Positions 1-9,338 of a stretch of DNA of 64,000 nt are shown one piece after another. Each line of letters starts with the position of its first letter. The stretch's first letter is position 1. The stretch spans positions 89,366 to 153,365 of the forward strand of contig NZ_JAIMIB010000011.1 of the NCBI RefSeq assembly GCF_019966515.1, read 5' to 3'. A program made the translations under genes and the position numbers. The DNA is from Roseovarius aestuarii (lineage in GTDB: Bacteria; Pseudomonadota; Alphaproteobacteria; Rhodobacterales; Rhodobacteraceae). The notes below the pieces were generated by a model. That model was not told the DNA's origin, made no database searches, and saw nothing but the letters and a program-made list of their open reading frames with translations.

Positions 1-956
1 GCCCACTCTGCGTGACCGCGCTTATCGCCACCGCCCTGCCCGCCACCCTGCCCGATGGCTATGCCTTCCCCAACTGGCTGCGGATGATCTTCATCGCCGT
101 CATTGGCCTGATGATCGGCGCACAGGTCCGGCCCGAGCTTTTTGCCGATGCCGGGCGTCTGGTGGCAAGCCTGCTGGCACTCATTGCCTTTGTCGCCCTG
201 GCCCTGATCTACAATTATCAGGTGTTCCGGCTGGTTGGCGGCTATGATCGCGCCACCGCCTTCTATTCCAGCACACCCGGCGGGCTTTATGAATCGCTGG
301 CGATGGGCGAGGCGGCAGGCGCCGACATGCCCCGCCTGATCCTGCAGCAATTCCTGCGGGTCATTGTCGTGGTCACGGTCCTGCCCATCGGCCTGTCGCT
401 CTGGCTGGGGACGCCCGTGGGCAGCGCCGGCGGGATGACGCTGGCGCGCGCCTCGGTTCCGCTTAATGTGTTGCCGGTGATCGTGGTCGCGGGCCTCATC
501 GGCATGGTCGCCGGCAAGGGACTGCGCCTGCCCGCCGGGCAACTGACCGGGCCGATGGCGGTGGCCGCCCTGCTGTCACTCTCCGGCGTCATGCCACTCG
601 ATATCCCGCAATGGCTGGTCAATGACGCTCAGATCGTCATCGGCACCGCGCTTGGTATGCGCTTCACGGGGCTCAGCCGGGCACTCATCCTGCGCGGGCT
701 TGGCCTTTCACTAGTCTCGGTGGGCGGGATGCTGGTGCTTGCGGCGGCCTTCGCGATCCTGCTGGCCCCGCAGGCAGGTGAAACCTTCGACGTAATGCTG
801 ATCAGCTTCGCCCCCGGCGGCGTCACCGAAATGGCACTGGTCGCGCTCAGCCTTCAGGCCAACCCGGCCTTCGTCACCCTGCACCATATCGTCCGCATCC
901 TGATCACCGTCATCGCCCTTGGCCTCACCCCCAAACGCCTGCGCCGCCCCCTTTGA
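1..956 (+). CDS. AbrB-family integral membrane protein (5' end cut by window)
   Basis: Hydrophobic protein with about eight to nine membrane segments and two related halves, each with a short GG(Y/V)-type loop such as STPGGLYE near residue 90 and SFAPGGVTEMAL near residue 270. This duplicated pattern is typical of the AbrB / 'ammonia monooxygenase-like' membrane family (not the AbrB DNA-binding protein). The family has no firmly established substrate. A GTG at 12 could start it, but the reading frame is open to the window edge and family members are about 40 residues longer, so the true start is probably outside. The gene ends 59 bases before an SDR gene on the same strand. Confidence 0.8.
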   Translation, partial: PLCVTALIATALPATLPDGYAFPNWLRMIFIAVIGLMIGAQVRPELFADAGRLVASLLALIAFVALALIYNYQVFRLVGGYDRATAFYSSTPGGLYESLAMGEAAGADMPRLILQQFLRVIVVVTVLPIGLSLWLGTPVGSAGGMTLARASVPLNVLPVIVVAGLIGMVAGKGLRLPAGQLTGPMAVAALLSLSGVMPLDIPQWLVNDAQIVIGTALGMRFTGLSRALILRGLGLSLVSVGGMLVLAAAFAILLAPQAGETFDVMLISFAPGGVTEMALVALSLQANPAFVTLHHIVRILITVIALGLTPKRLRRPL

Positions 957-979
957 CAGGCGCTTCGCATTACGTTATC

Positions 980-993
980 TGAACATTTGTTCA
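980..993. promoter_or_regulatory. Palindromic operator candidate upstream of SDR gene
   Basis: TGAACA-TT-TGTTCA is a perfect 6+6 inverted repeat lying 22 bases before the SDR start codon and 23 bases after the preceding stop. Position and symmetry suit a TetR- or similar repressor operator; no regulator gene is adjacent, so the binding protein is unknown. Confidence 0.35.
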
Positions 994-1015
994 TTTACTG
1001 GCAGAGGGTACACTA

Positions 1016-1771
1016 ATGCGCATCACCGACACCGCCGCGATCGTCACCGGAGGGGCCTCGGGCCTGGGCGAAGCTACCGCGCGCCATTTACGTGACATGG
1101 GCGCGCAGGTCACGCTGCTGGACCGGGATACCGAACGCGGTCAGACCGTCGCAGACGAAATCCGTGCCACGTTCGCGGAAACCGATGTGACCTCTGAAGC
1201 GTCCGTCAATGCTGCCATTTCCACTGCTGCATCGGCCATGGGCCGGATAACCGCTGCAATCAACTGCGCGGGTATCGCCACCGGGGCGAAAACACTCGGC
1301 AAGAACGGCCCGCACGATCTGGCCGCTTTCCAGCGCACCATCGACATAAATCTGGTGGGCAGCTTCAACGTCGCCCGTCTTGCTGCCATCGAAATCGCAA
1401 AAAACGATCCCCTGCCCGACGGCACCCGTGGCGTCATCATCAATACCGCCTCTATCGCTGCCTTCGATGGCCAGAAAGGCCAGACTGCCTATGCGGCATC
1501 TAAGGGCGGGATTGTCGGCCTCAGCCTGCCCATGGCCCGTGATCTCGCGCGCGAGGGTATTCGCGTGATGGCAATTGCGCCGGGCACATTTCTGACGCCG
1601 ATGCTGCAAGGGTTGCCCACCGAAGTGACCGAAGCACTAGCACAAGACGTCACCTTTCCGAAACGGCTGGGCGACCCGGCAGAATTCGCCGCGCTGGCGC
1701 GCTTCATCGTCGAATGCGACTATCTGAACGGCGAAACCATCCGCCTCGATGGCGCGCTCAGGATGCAATAA
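1016..1771 (+). CDS. Short-chain dehydrogenase/reductase, 3-hydroxyacyl-CoA dehydrogenase type 2-like
   Basis: Classical SDR of 251 residues predicted to oxidise or reduce a hydroxyl/keto group with NAD(P). The Rossmann motif TGGASGLG is at residues 11-18, the NCAG motif near 83-86, catalytic Ser146 and the Tyr159-x-x-x-Lys163 pair in YAASK. An acidic residue (Asp37) at the end of beta-2 suggests NAD preference. The sequence resembles the HSD17B10 / 3-hydroxyacyl-CoA dehydrogenase type 2 branch, which would place it in fatty-acid or branched-chain acyl-CoA breakdown; that substrate is inferred. ATG follows GAGGG with good spacing. It ends 16 bases from the convergent ABC-F gene. Confidence 0.87.
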   Translation: MRITDTAAIVTGGASGLGEATARHLRDMGAQVTLLDRDTERGQTVADEIRATFAETDVTSEASVNAAISTAASAMGRITAAINCAGIATGAKTLGKNGPHDLAAFQRTIDINLVGSFNVARLAAIEIAKNDPLPDGTRGVIINTASIAAFDGQKGQTAYAASKGGIVGLSLPMARDLAREGIRVMAIAPGTFLTPMLQGLPTEVTEALAQDVTFPKRLGDPAEFAALARFIVECDYLNGETIRLDGALRMQ

Positions 1772-1787
1772 ATCACCGAAATTGCGC

Positions 1788-3611
1788 TCAGTCGGCCTGT
1801 TCGGCCTTTTCCGCCAACATCAGCCATTCCTCTTCGGCGCCCATGAGTTTTTCCTGCCGCTCCGCCAGTGCCTCGGACGCTTTCCGAAACTTGACCGGTT
1901 CACGCGAAAAAAGCTCGGGATCAGCCAACAAGCGTTCCAACTTTGTGATCTCCGCCTGCCAGCGATCCATCAGGCCCGGTAACTCCTCCAACCGGTGCTT
2001 TTCGGTAAAAGACAGCCCCTTGGATGCCTGCTTATCTCGCGTTACATTCTGGTCTTTGGTCTTTGGTTTTTTTGCGTGCGTTTCTCTATCGGCCAGCGTG
2101 TTTTCGGCTTTTTGCGCCTGATAATCGCTCCAACCACCTGCATAGACCGTGGTACGTCCGCCGCCTTCAAAGGCGATGGTCGTGGTCGTCACCCGATCCA
2201 GAAAATCGCGATCGTGGCTGACCAGAAGCACGGTGCCATCGTAGTCGTCCAGCAACTCCTGCAACAGATCCAGCGTCTCGATGTCCAAATCGTTGGTGGG
2301 CTCGTCCAGTACCAGCAGATTGCTTTCCTTCGCCATCAACTTGGCCAGCAACAACCGTGCCTTTTCTCCACCGGAAAGCGAGCGCACAGGCGCCCGCGCT
2401 TGCCGTTCGTCGAACAGGAAGTCCTTCAGATATCCAACCACATGGCGGGGCTGCCCCCGGACAAGCACCTGATCCGCCTGTCCCGAGACGCGCATTTCCT
2501 TGTCACCGGTCAGGCTTTCCCAAAGGGTCATTTCAGGATCAAGCTGCGCGCGGGTCTGGTCAAAAACCGCGACCAGCAGACTGGTGCCGTGGGTAACGTC
2601 CCCTGTATCGGGTTCGATCTCTTTCAGCAGCAATTTCAGCAGCGTTGTTTTACCCACGCCGTTCGGACCAACAAAAGCCACCCGATCACCGCGCTGCACT
2701 TTAAGGTCGAACGCCGTCAGGATTTGCCGCCCGTCGTAGGATTTCGCGATCCCGCGCGCCTCAATCACCTTTTTACCGGATTTGGGACCGGATGTGAGCG
2801 CCATCGCCGCCGTTCCCTGCCGTTTGATCTGGCCCGCGCGCTCTGCCCGTAAAGCCTGTAACGCCCGCACCCGGCCCTGATTACGCTTGCGCCGGGCGCT
2901 TATACCCTCCACGGCCCATCGCGCCTCGGATTTAATCTTGCGGTTGAGTTTGTGGCGCTGCTGATCTTCTTCTTCCCAAACTTTGTCACGCCAGGCCTCA
3001 AAAGCGTCAAAACCCTTTTCCTGCCGACGCGCCATTCCCCTGTCAATCCAGAGGGTTGCCTGGGAAAGCTCACACAAAAATTCTCGGTCATGGCTAATTA
3101 AAATATAACCCGCGCGGGTCTGCTTCAGCTCGCTCTCCAACCAACCGATCGCTTCGATATCCAGATGGTTCGTCGGCTCATCCAGCAACATCAGATCAGG
3201 CGCTTCGGCCATCAGCTTGGCCAATGCGGCGCGGCGTCTCTCGCCGCCCGACGCGGTGGAGACCGGGCGCGCGGGATCGAATTTCAAACCTTCACCCGCC
3301 CGCTCGACCCGGTACATCTCACCCGCATCAAGCCCGCTTGCAGCATAATCCCCCAGCGTGGAAAACCCGGCCATTTCAGGTTCTTGCTCCATGTAGCCCA
3401 CGCTGACTCCCGGCGTCACCACGCGGGCGCCACGATCAGGTTCGACCAGCCCTGCCATTACCTTCATCAAAGTAGATTTGCCCGACCCGTTGCGTCCCAC
3501 CAGCGCCATCCGGTCCCGCTCATGCACGATCAGAGATAAATCATCAAAAACCGGCTCACCACCGAAGGTAAGAGAAATATCAGTGAGTTGAAGAAGAGGA
3601 GCCCGCGCCAT
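1788..3611 (-). CDS. ABC-F family ATPase (Uup-like)
   Basis: Soluble protein of 607 residues with two ABC ATPase domains and no membrane segments. Domain 1 has GRNGSGKST, signature SGGERRR and Walker B LLLDEPTNHLDIE; domain 2 has GPNGVGKTT, LSGGEKARLL and LVLDEPTNDLDIE. A basic linker separates them and a charged C-terminal coiled coil follows, as in Uup-type ABC-F proteins that act on ribosomes or branched DNA rather than in transport. I chose the ATG at 3611 (protein begins MARAPLLQL) because the domain starts there; a longer upstream reading is not family-like. It lies 10 bases after olsB and is probably cotranscribed. Confidence 0.9.
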   Translation of the reverse strand: MARAPLLQLTDISLTFGGEPVFDDLSLIVHERDRMALVGRNGSGKSTLMKVMAGLVEPDRGARVVTPGVSVGYMEQEPEMAGFSTLGDYAASGLDAGEMYRVERAGEGLKFDPARPVSTASGGERRRAALAKLMAEAPDLMLLDEPTNHLDIEAIGWLESELKQTRAGYILISHDREFLCELSQATLWIDRGMARRQEKGFDAFEAWRDKVWEEEDQQRHKLNRKIKSEARWAVEGISARRKRNQGRVRALQALRAERAGQIKRQGTAAMALTSGPKSGKKVIEARGIAKSYDGRQILTAFDLKVQRGDRVAFVGPNGVGKTTLLKLLLKEIEPDTGDVTHGTSLLVAVFDQTRAQLDPEMTLWESLTGDKEMRVSGQADQVLVRGQPRHVVGYLKDFLFDERQARAPVRSLSGGEKARLLLAKLMAKESNLLVLDEPTNDLDIETLDLLQELLDDYDGTVLLVSHDRDFLDRVTTTTIAFEGGGRTTVYAGGWSDYQAQKAENTLADRETHAKKPKTKDQNVTRDKQASKGLSFTEKHRLEELPGLMDRWQAEITKLERLLADPELFSREPVKFRKASEALAERQEKLMGAEEEWLMLAEKAEQAD

Positions 3612-3621
3612 GTTGGGCGGG

Positions 3622-4383
3622 CTACCCCGCCAATGGCGGCGCGTCAAGCTGTTGCGCCAGCGCGCGCAACCATCTTTTACGGGCGGCAGGAATCGTACAT
3701 ACCTCGAGCCCGGTAAAGACATGCAGGGTGTTCAGGTGCCAATCCACCACTGCGTGATCACTGACCCAACCGCCCATCGTCAGATAGATCTGCAACAGCG
3801 GTGGCATCCTTTGCATCGCCAACCGCATATCAGGCTTGTGATCCTGCAGGTCACGGGCAAAGCAGAAGACCGAAGGCGCCTTGACCGCTGGCGCCCATGA
3901 CGCCGGCGCAAGATAGCGGTCTTTCAGCAGGGCGAACACCTCGTGATAGATACCTGTGGCTGTACCGGGGAACGACGAGCATCCAAGCAAAAGCTCCACG
4001 GCGTTCTCATCGACATAGCGCGTGATCGCCCCCCACGCGACGCGCAGGATATCTGGATCGTTGACGTCGGGATGTACGCAGAACCGGCCAAGTTCGACCA
4101 TCTTGCCGGGATAGTGTTTTAGCGCTGCCAGCCCGTAAAATTGCGCGGAGTAGCTGCGACTGATATCGGCCCCACGAGAAATCGGCAGCATCCGGAAACA
4201 ACAGACCAGACGACCCGTTACCATGTCATCTATCAGGACATGTGTGCAAATATTGTCGAACGCATCCCGGTCAAACCCATCGCCACCCAGGAAGGCCGTA
4301 TGCCGAAGGGCCTGCGCCTGCTGCAGGTCATGTTTGCTGTATCCAACGCGGGCATTGTACCGAGAGTTGATCTGGTAGGGCAT
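3622..4383 (-). CDS. olsB: Ornithine-acyl-ACP N-acyltransferase (OlsB-like)
   Basis: GNAT-fold acyltransferase of 253 residues similar to OlsB, the enzyme that moves a 3-hydroxyacyl chain from acyl carrier protein to ornithine to make lyso-ornithine lipid. Visible family features are the N-terminal R..AF..D.FD..C.H..I block, a central VELGRFCVHP segment and a GCSSFPGT turn. The ATG at 4383 is preceded by GTGAGG at correct spacing. The second-step acyltransferase olsA, often the next gene in this order, is not adjacent; an ABC-F gene follows instead. The related GlsB (glycine lipid) activity cannot be excluded from sequence. Confidence 0.8.
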   Translation of the reverse strand: MPYQINSRYNARVGYSKHDLQQAQALRHTAFLGGDGFDRDAFDNICTHVLIDDMVTGRLVCCFRMLPISRGADISRSYSAQFYGLAALKHYPGKMVELGRFCVHPDVNDPDILRVAWGAITRYVDENAVELLLGCSSFPGTATGIYHEVFALLKDRYLAPASWAPAVKAPSVFCFARDLQDHKPDMRLAMQRMPPLLQIYLTMGGWVSDHAVVDWHLNTLHVFTGLEVCTIPAARKRWLRALAQQLDAPPLAG

Positions 4384-4461
4384 GTCGAACCTCACCGCCA
4401 ATCATAACAGGCTCCCGGCATTAGCAGACAGGCGTTTCGGGTCCGCTCACCGTGGCTCCAA

Positions 4462-4917
4462 TCAGTTGAATAGATCGCCAGGGTTGAGATTGCCGATATT
4501 GGCCAGAAGCTGGCGCAAGAGATTGTTGCCAACTACCGAAGAATCCGTCACGCGGCGCGTCAGTGGCACGATATTTCCGTCCTCCAGCCCAAAGCGTTCG
4601 ATATTGGCGATCCTATCCCCCTGATCAAAACTGATCGCCAGCACTTGGCGCTCGACCACTTCGGGTTTGAACGCGCCAAATGTCCGGATGCGACTACGAA
4701 TATAGTAATAGTCGCCTTCGCTCAGCACGCCAGAGGCGGATGGCGGGCCGATCACGTCATCGACGGTAGCTCGATTGTCGACGCCGACAACCAGTTCTGC
4801 GAGGTCCTTTTCGGATGGGACATAACCATGATTCTGGTACGTTGCCGAACACGATGCGGCAAACATCAGGCACACGACCACAACCGCCCTACTGAAACAA
4901 AATCTGACCCCAAACAT
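4462..4917 (-). CDS. bamE: Outer-membrane protein assembly factor BamE
   Basis: Lipoprotein of 151 residues with an N-terminal signal and lipobox ending FAASC (Cys23), followed by the SmpA/OmlA fold: a helix-rich start, the TVDDVIGPPS turn and the strands SEGDYYYIRSR and RQVLAISFDQGDRI. BamE stabilises the BAM complex that inserts beta-barrel proteins. It is divergent from the DUF177 gene with a 60-base gap that must hold both promoters, the usual arrangement in Rhodobacterales. The C-terminal tail (about 45 residues after the core) is longer than in enterobacteria but usual for alphaproteobacteria. Confidence 0.9.
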   Translation of the reverse strand: MFGVRFCFSRAVVVVCLMFAASCSATYQNHGYVPSEKDLAELVVGVDNRATVDDVIGPPSASGVLSEGDYYYIRSRIRTFGAFKPEVVERQVLAISFDQGDRIANIERFGLEDGNIVPLTRRVTDSSVVGNNLLRQLLANIGNLNPGDLFN

Positions 4918-4977
4918 CTACGACCCCTTGATCATGGTGTGTTCCACCTTTTATCCCGCTTACAACAAGGTAGTACA

Positions 4978-5556
4978 ATGGTTCAAGAAAGGATGCGAGA
5001 TTCGCCCATGCCCCACGACATGTCTCAAAGCGCCGTCCTGCGGGTCGCCGACCTGCCGCAGAACCACGCGACCGCCTTTCACCTGACCCCGGACAAGGCC
5101 GCGCGGGCGCAGATCGCCGAGGTGCTTGGCATGCTAGGGGTTCGCAAGCTGGACTTCAAAGGAATGGTCCAAACCGAGGGCAAAACCGATTGGCGTCTTG
5201 AAGCACAGCTCGGGGCCACCGTCGAACAATCTTGCATCGTGACGCTTGAACCCGTGGTCACGCGAATCGATCAACCTGTCACCCGCCTTCTGGTCGCGGA
5301 TCTTCCGGTCAATCTGGAGGAAGAGATCGAAATGCCGGAAGATGACAACCAGGAATCGCTTGGCACCGAAATCGACCTGTTGCGCATCATGACCGAGGCG
5401 CTGGCGCTTGCCTTGCCCGACTACCCGCGCCGCGATGATGCAACGCTGGATCAGAGCCAATTTTCAGCCCCGGGGACCACCCCGATGACCGATGCGGAAA
5501 TCAAGCCATTTGCGGGTCTGGCACAGTTGAAAGAAAAACTGGAAAAAGGAGAGTGA
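4978..5556 (+). CDS. DUF177 (YceD-like) protein
   Basis: Protein of 192 residues with the DUF177 signature: an acidic middle region, C..TLEPV (QSCIVTLEPV), and a C-terminal F..L..LK.KLEKG tail (FAGLAQLKEKLEKGE). DUF177 genes sit directly before rpmF across bacteria and are linked to 23S rRNA maturation in plants and bacteria. The ATG at 4978 is chosen because ACAAGG precedes it by seven bases; ATGs at 4993 and 5008 are possible. The reading frame is open further upstream into the bamE region, but that part is antisense to bamE. Confidence 0.87.
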   Translation: MVQERMRDSPMPHDMSQSAVLRVADLPQNHATAFHLTPDKAARAQIAEVLGMLGVRKLDFKGMVQTEGKTDWRLEAQLGATVEQSCIVTLEPVVTRIDQPVTRLLVADLPVNLEEEIEMPEDDNQESLGTEIDLLRIMTEALALALPDYPRRDDATLDQSQFSAPGTTPMTDAEIKPFAGLAQLKEKLEKGE

Positions 5557-5557
5557 T

Positions 5558-5581
5558 AGGGGCGAGAAAACGCTTGCCCCT
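5558..5581 (+). promoter_or_regulatory. Stem-loop between DUF177 gene and rpmF
   Basis: AGGGGCGAG and CTTGCCCCT pair over nine bases (one G-U) around a six-base loop, two bases after the DUF177 stop. No run of T follows, so it is not a standard terminator; it could tune readthrough into rpmF or protect the message end. Confidence 0.35.
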
Positions 5582-5709
5582 GCAACAATTCGCTGTATTT
5601 TCGCGCTCTCATCGGAATTTGGGGTTGAACCGTCGGCTCATCACTGATTATGAGCCGCGAACACTCGTGAAACCGGGCCGGATGGGCCCACAGGAATTGA
5701 GGTTGTGAC

Positions 5710-5916
5710 ATGGCTGTCCAACAGAACAAAGTATCGAAATCGCGCCGCAACAACCGTCGTGCGCATGATGCACTGGTTGCGGCAAACCCAAACGAATGCC
5801 CCAACTGCGGCGAGCTGAAGCGCCCGCATCACGTCTGCGCGGCCTGCGGCCACTATGCCGACCGTGAAGTTGTCGCATTGGCCGATGAAGTCGATCTGGA
5901 CGACGACGCGGCATAA
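5710..5916 (+). CDS. rpmF: 50S ribosomal protein L32
   Basis: Basic 68-residue protein beginning [20 protein letters not shown], with the L32 zinc-ribbon cysteines Cys30-x-x-Cys33 and Cys43-x-x-Cys46 all present (so the zinc-binding C+ form). The acidic C-terminal tail is normal for alphaproteobacteria. It lies between the DUF177 gene and plsX, the conserved arrangement that links ribosome and lipid synthesis. Confidence 0.97.
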   Translation: MAVQQNKVSKSRRNNRRAHDALVAANPNECPNCGELKRPHHVCAACGHYADREVVALADEVDLDDDAA

Positions 5917-5939
5917 CCGCCTAAAGGACGACCGCCCGA

Positions 5940-7046
5940 ATGACCGTGCTCAAGGATCAGTCCAAGGCCGGTGCGGGGCGCACCATCATATCCATTGACG
6001 CCATGGGTGGCGACAAAGGGCCGGCGGCTGTTGTCGCCGGCATTTCGCATTCCGCCAAGATAAACCCCAATATCGGTTTTATCCTGCACGGACCCAAGGC
6101 CAAGCTGGAAAAGCTGGTCGATCGCCGGAAGAATCTGGCAGGGCGATGCGAGATACGCGATGCCACGGACATCGTATCGATGGAAGACAAGCCCGCGCAG
6201 GTCATGCGGTCAGGGCGCGACACCTCGATGTGGTCGGCGATCGAGTCGGTTCGCAGTGGCGAGGCAACGGTCTGCGTGTCCTGTGGCAACACCGGCGCGT
6301 TGATGGCCTTGTCAATTCTGCGCTTGCGAAAGCTCAGCGGTATCTATCGCCCGGCGATTGCTGTCATGTGGCCCTCGCGTAATCCGCAAGGGCTTAACAT
6401 CATGCTGGACGGTGGCGCCGATATTCGCGCTGATGCGAAGGATCTGATGCAATATGCGCTGATGGGCACATCCTATGCCCGCAACGGGTTTGGCATAGAG
6501 CGCCCGCGAATCGGCCTTTTGAATGTGGGTACGGAAGAACATAAAGGCCGCTCGGAGTTGAAAGAGGCGTATGATCTGATCTCGGCCAACGCACGACGGG
6601 CGGAGTTTGAATTCGTCGGATTCGTGGAAGGCCGTGATATTCCCGGCAATGTTTGTGACGTGATCGTGACAGATGGCTTTACTGGTAATGTTGCCCTGAA
6701 GACCGGTGAAGGCATTGCAAGCTTGATATCGGACCTGCTGAAAGAAGCATTCAAATATTCTCCGCTGTCGAGGCTCGCCTCTGTTTTGGCCTATACTTCG
6801 TTGCAAAGGCTGAAAAAACGCGTTGACCCGCGGCGATCCAATGGCGGCGTATTCCTTGGCTTGAATGGCACTGTGGTCAAATCCCACGGGGCGGCGGACG
6901 CAACCGGGGTTTCAGCGGCCGTAAAACTGGCGTATGAGCTGGCAGAAACGGGCTTTACGGAAAAACTCGCGGCACGGGTTGCATCCGCTGCCCCGCTTGA
7001 CCAAGATGACCCATCCGAAGCAAAATCCGACGGTGAAACCCAATGA
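5940..7046 (+). CDS. plsX: Phosphate acyltransferase PlsX
   Basis: Enzyme of 368 residues that converts acyl-ACP and phosphate to acyl-phosphate, the donor for the first glycerol-3-phosphate acylation. Family hallmarks are the N-terminal ISIDAMGGD, SCGNTGALMA near residue 120, LLNVGTEEHKG near 195 and VTDGFTGNVALK near 240. It begins 23 bases after rpmF and overlaps fabH by four bases (ATGA), so the two are likely translationally coupled. A roughly 30-residue C-terminal extension carries low-complexity acidic sequence. Confidence 0.95.
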   Translation: MTVLKDQSKAGAGRTIISIDAMGGDKGPAAVVAGISHSAKINPNIGFILHGPKAKLEKLVDRRKNLAGRCEIRDATDIVSMEDKPAQVMRSGRDTSMWSAIESVRSGEATVCVSCGNTGALMALSILRLRKLSGIYRPAIAVMWPSRNPQGLNIMLDGGADIRADAKDLMQYALMGTSYARNGFGIERPRIGLLNVGTEEHKGRSELKEAYDLISANARRAEFEFVGFVEGRDIPGNVCDVIVTDGFTGNVALKTGEGIASLISDLLKEAFKYSPLSRLASVLAYTSLQRLKKRVDPRRSNGGVFLGLNGTVVKSHGAADATGVSAAVKLAYELAETGFTEKLAARVASAAPLDQDDPSEAKSDGETQ

Positions 7047-8017
7047 CAGTGCGCGCCGTCGTAAACGGGATCGGGCATTATCTTCCCGACCGCATCGTAC
7101 CGAATTCCGCGTTTGAGAAGACTCTCGACACCACTGACGAGTGGATACGCACCCGTTCGGGGATCGAGCGGCGTCATTTCGCTGCGGAGGGTCAGACAAC
7201 CTCGGATCTGGCCGTCAGGGCCGCACAGAACGCACTCGACAATGTCGGGCTCAAGGCTGATGATCTTGATGCACTGATTGTTGCCACTTCGACGCCGGAC
7301 CTGACCTTTCCTTCGGTCGCCACCATGGTGCAGCAGAAACTTGGCATGACGCGCGGTTTCGGCTTTGACGTACAGGCGGTCTGCGCCGGATTTATCTTTG
7401 CCCTGACCAACGCCAATGCGCTGATCGTTTCGGGGCAAGCAAAGCGCGTGATGGTGATCGGCGCGGAAACTTTCAGCCGGATCATGGACTGGACGGACCG
7501 CTCTACCTGCGTCCTCTTTGGCGACGGTGCGGGCGCATTGATCCTCGAGGCACAGGACGGTAACGGCAAAAGCGACGACCGGGGCATTCTGTCAGCCGAC
7601 ATCAATTCCGACGGGCGCTACCGGGACATGCTTTACGTCGATGGTGGCGTTTCGTCGACGGGCACGTCGGGTAAACTGCGCATGCAGGGCAACCCACTTT
7701 TCCGTCAGGCGGTTGAAAAACTGACCTCGACGGCAGAAACCGCGCTTGAAAAAGCCGGGCTTGCAAGTACGGAAGTCGACTGGATCGTGCCGCATCAGGC
7801 CAATATCCGGATCATTCAGGGCACCGCGAAAAAGATGGGTGTTTCGATGGATCATGTCATCGTCACCGTCCAGGATCATGGCAACACCTCTGCCGCATCG
7901 ATTCCCCTCGCCATGTCGGTCGGCGTTGCCGAAGGCCGCATAAAGGTAGGTGATTTGCTGGTTTCCGAAGCAATCGGGGGTGGATTGGCCTGGGGTGCAG
8001 TCGTTCTGAGGTGGTGA
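7043..8017 (+). CDS. fabH: 3-oxoacyl-ACP synthase III (FabH)
   Basis: Condensing enzyme of 324 residues that starts fatty-acid synthesis by joining acetyl-CoA and malonyl-ACP. The full catalytic triad is visible: Cys114 in QAVCAGF, His251 in PHQAN and Asn281 in HGNTSAAS. The thiolase-fold glycine motifs and the C-terminal [13 protein letters not shown] are intact. It follows plsX with an ATGA overlap. The next gene, ihfA, is 109 bases away and has its own ribosome site. Confidence 0.96.
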   Translation: MTVRAVVNGIGHYLPDRIVPNSAFEKTLDTTDEWIRTRSGIERRHFAAEGQTTSDLAVRAAQNALDNVGLKADDLDALIVATSTPDLTFPSVATMVQQKLGMTRGFGFDVQAVCAGFIFALTNANALIVSGQAKRVMVIGAETFSRIMDWTDRSTCVLFGDGAGALILEAQDGNGKSDDRGILSADINSDGRYRDMLYVDGGVSSTGTSGKLRMQGNPLFRQAVEKLTSTAETALEKAGLASTEVDWIVPHQANIRIIQGTAKKMGVSMDHVIVTVQDHGNTSAASIPLAMSVGVAEGRIKVGDLLVSEAIGGGLAWGAVVLRW

Positions 8018-8126
8018 TCCCGCCAAGATTTGGGAAATCACCCGCTTAAAGAGCATTGTGCAAGTCGTTGACATTGACTCGGAAAATCGCTTCGCCCTAA
8101 AGTCTTTCAAAGACAGAGGGGATGTG

Positions 8127-8429
8127 ATGAGCGAAAAAACTTTAACCAGAATGGACTTGAGTGAAGCCGTTTTCCGCGAGGTCGGGCTTTCCCGTAATGA
8201 CTCGGCGCAGCTAATCGAAAACGTGCTCGATTATATGTCGGACGCTTTGGTGCGTGGCGAACAGGTCAAGATTTCGTCCTTTGGTACCTTCTCGGTGCGT
8301 AATAAATCCGCCCGCGTTGGCCGCAATCCGAAAACCGGCGAAGAGGTTCCGATCAATCCGCGTCGGGTTCTGACCTTCCGTCCGTCGCATCTTATGAAAG
8401 ATCGTGTTGCCGCCGGTAACAAACGTTAG
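8127..8429 (+). CDS. ihfA: Integration host factor subunit alpha
   Basis: Small DNA-bending protein of 100 residues, the alpha half of IHF. It has the N-terminal [16 protein letters not shown] segment, the VKISSFGTF core and the DNA-inserting arm with [12 protein letters not shown] and the RRVLTFRPS end, which carry the conserved proline. The ATG at 8127 follows AGAGGGGATGTG and matches the family start; a longer reading from 8058 is not conserved. The MerR-type gene that normally follows ihfA in alphaproteobacteria is 13 bases downstream. Confidence 0.95.
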   Translation: MSEKTLTRMDLSEAVFREVGLSRNDSAQLIENVLDYMSDALVRGEQVKISSFGTFSVRNKSARVGRNPKTGEEVPINPRRVLTFRPSHLMKDRVAAGNKR

Positions 8430-8442
8430 GAAATAGGCGGTC

Positions 8443-9276
8443 ATGGCCAAATCAGCCGACGCTTTCCGAACAATCAGTGAAGTGGCCGACTGGCTCGAGA
8501 CACCAGCGCATGTGTTGCGGTTCTGGGAAAGCAAGTTCAAGCAACTCAAGCCGGTGAAACGGGCCGGTGGTCGCCGGTATTACCGGCCGACGGACATGCT
8601 GCTGCTGGGTGGTATAAAGAAGCTTTTGCATGTGGACGGCATGACCATCAAGGGCGTGCAGAAATTGTTGCGCGAGAACGGTGTCAAACATGTCGCAGGC
8701 CATTCGCAGCCGCTGGATGATGTCACCGAGGCCGAGGTGCAGGAGGCCGCAATAGGTGAACAGGCGCGCACGGTCAGTCCGCCCGCCGAAACCGTGGCGG
8801 CATTTCAAAGCAGTGAAACAGGAACGCCAGCGACGGGTGACGGGGACGCGGAAGCAGCAATCACGGAAGCCGCGCAATCGGACCCCGGTCAGCAGGAGCA
8901 GACCCGGGACACAACACCCGACCCCGAGAACGTCAGCGAAACGGTAACCGACACTGATGCAACGCCCGCCTCTGAGGTTGCTGACGATGCGTTGGAAAGC
9001 GACGTGCCGGTCATGCCCAGCTTTTCGCATCGTCCGGCTCCGACCGACACCAAGCAAGAGGAACAGGAAGCCGATGCAACTGCCGCAACCCCGGCAATTG
9101 CAACTCCCGATCTGCCTGACGATCCGGCGGACGATATCGATGCAGCACCAGGTGTTCTGGCGCAAATCGCCGACATACGCCCACCGATATCCGACAAGAC
9201 GGCAGAGCGCCTCAGCCCCATCCTCGATCGCCTACGCGAGAACGCCGGAGGAAATGGCTCTGGCGAGGTGCGATAG
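8443..9276 (+). CDS. MerR-family transcriptional regulator with acidic tail
   Basis: Protein of 277 residues with an N-terminal MerR winged helix (about residues 8-80: [40 protein letters not shown]). The remaining two thirds is low-complexity, rich in Ala, Thr, Asp, Glu and Pro, with a short conserved C-terminal helix ([13 protein letters not shown]). There is no cysteine cluster or drug-binding domain, so the usual MerR ligand role cannot be assumed. The ihfA-merR pairing is conserved in the order, but the regulator's targets are not known to me. Confidence 0.85.
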   Translation: MAKSADAFRTISEVADWLETPAHVLRFWESKFKQLKPVKRAGGRRYYRPTDMLLLGGIKKLLHVDGMTIKGVQKLLRENGVKHVAGHSQPLDDVTEAEVQEAAIGEQARTVSPPAETVAAFQSSETGTPATGDGDAEAAITEAAQSDPGQQEQTRDTTPDPENVSETVTDTDATPASEVADDALESDVPVMPSFSHRPAPTDTKQEEQEADATAATPAIATPDLPDDPADDIDAAPGVLAQIADIRPPISDKTAERLSPILDRLRENAGGNGSGEVR

Positions 9277-9338
9277 GACAAAAAATTGGGATTTTGCGCT
9301 TGTCCCCGGTGGGAAAACCAGTATGAAAGCCCAATCGT

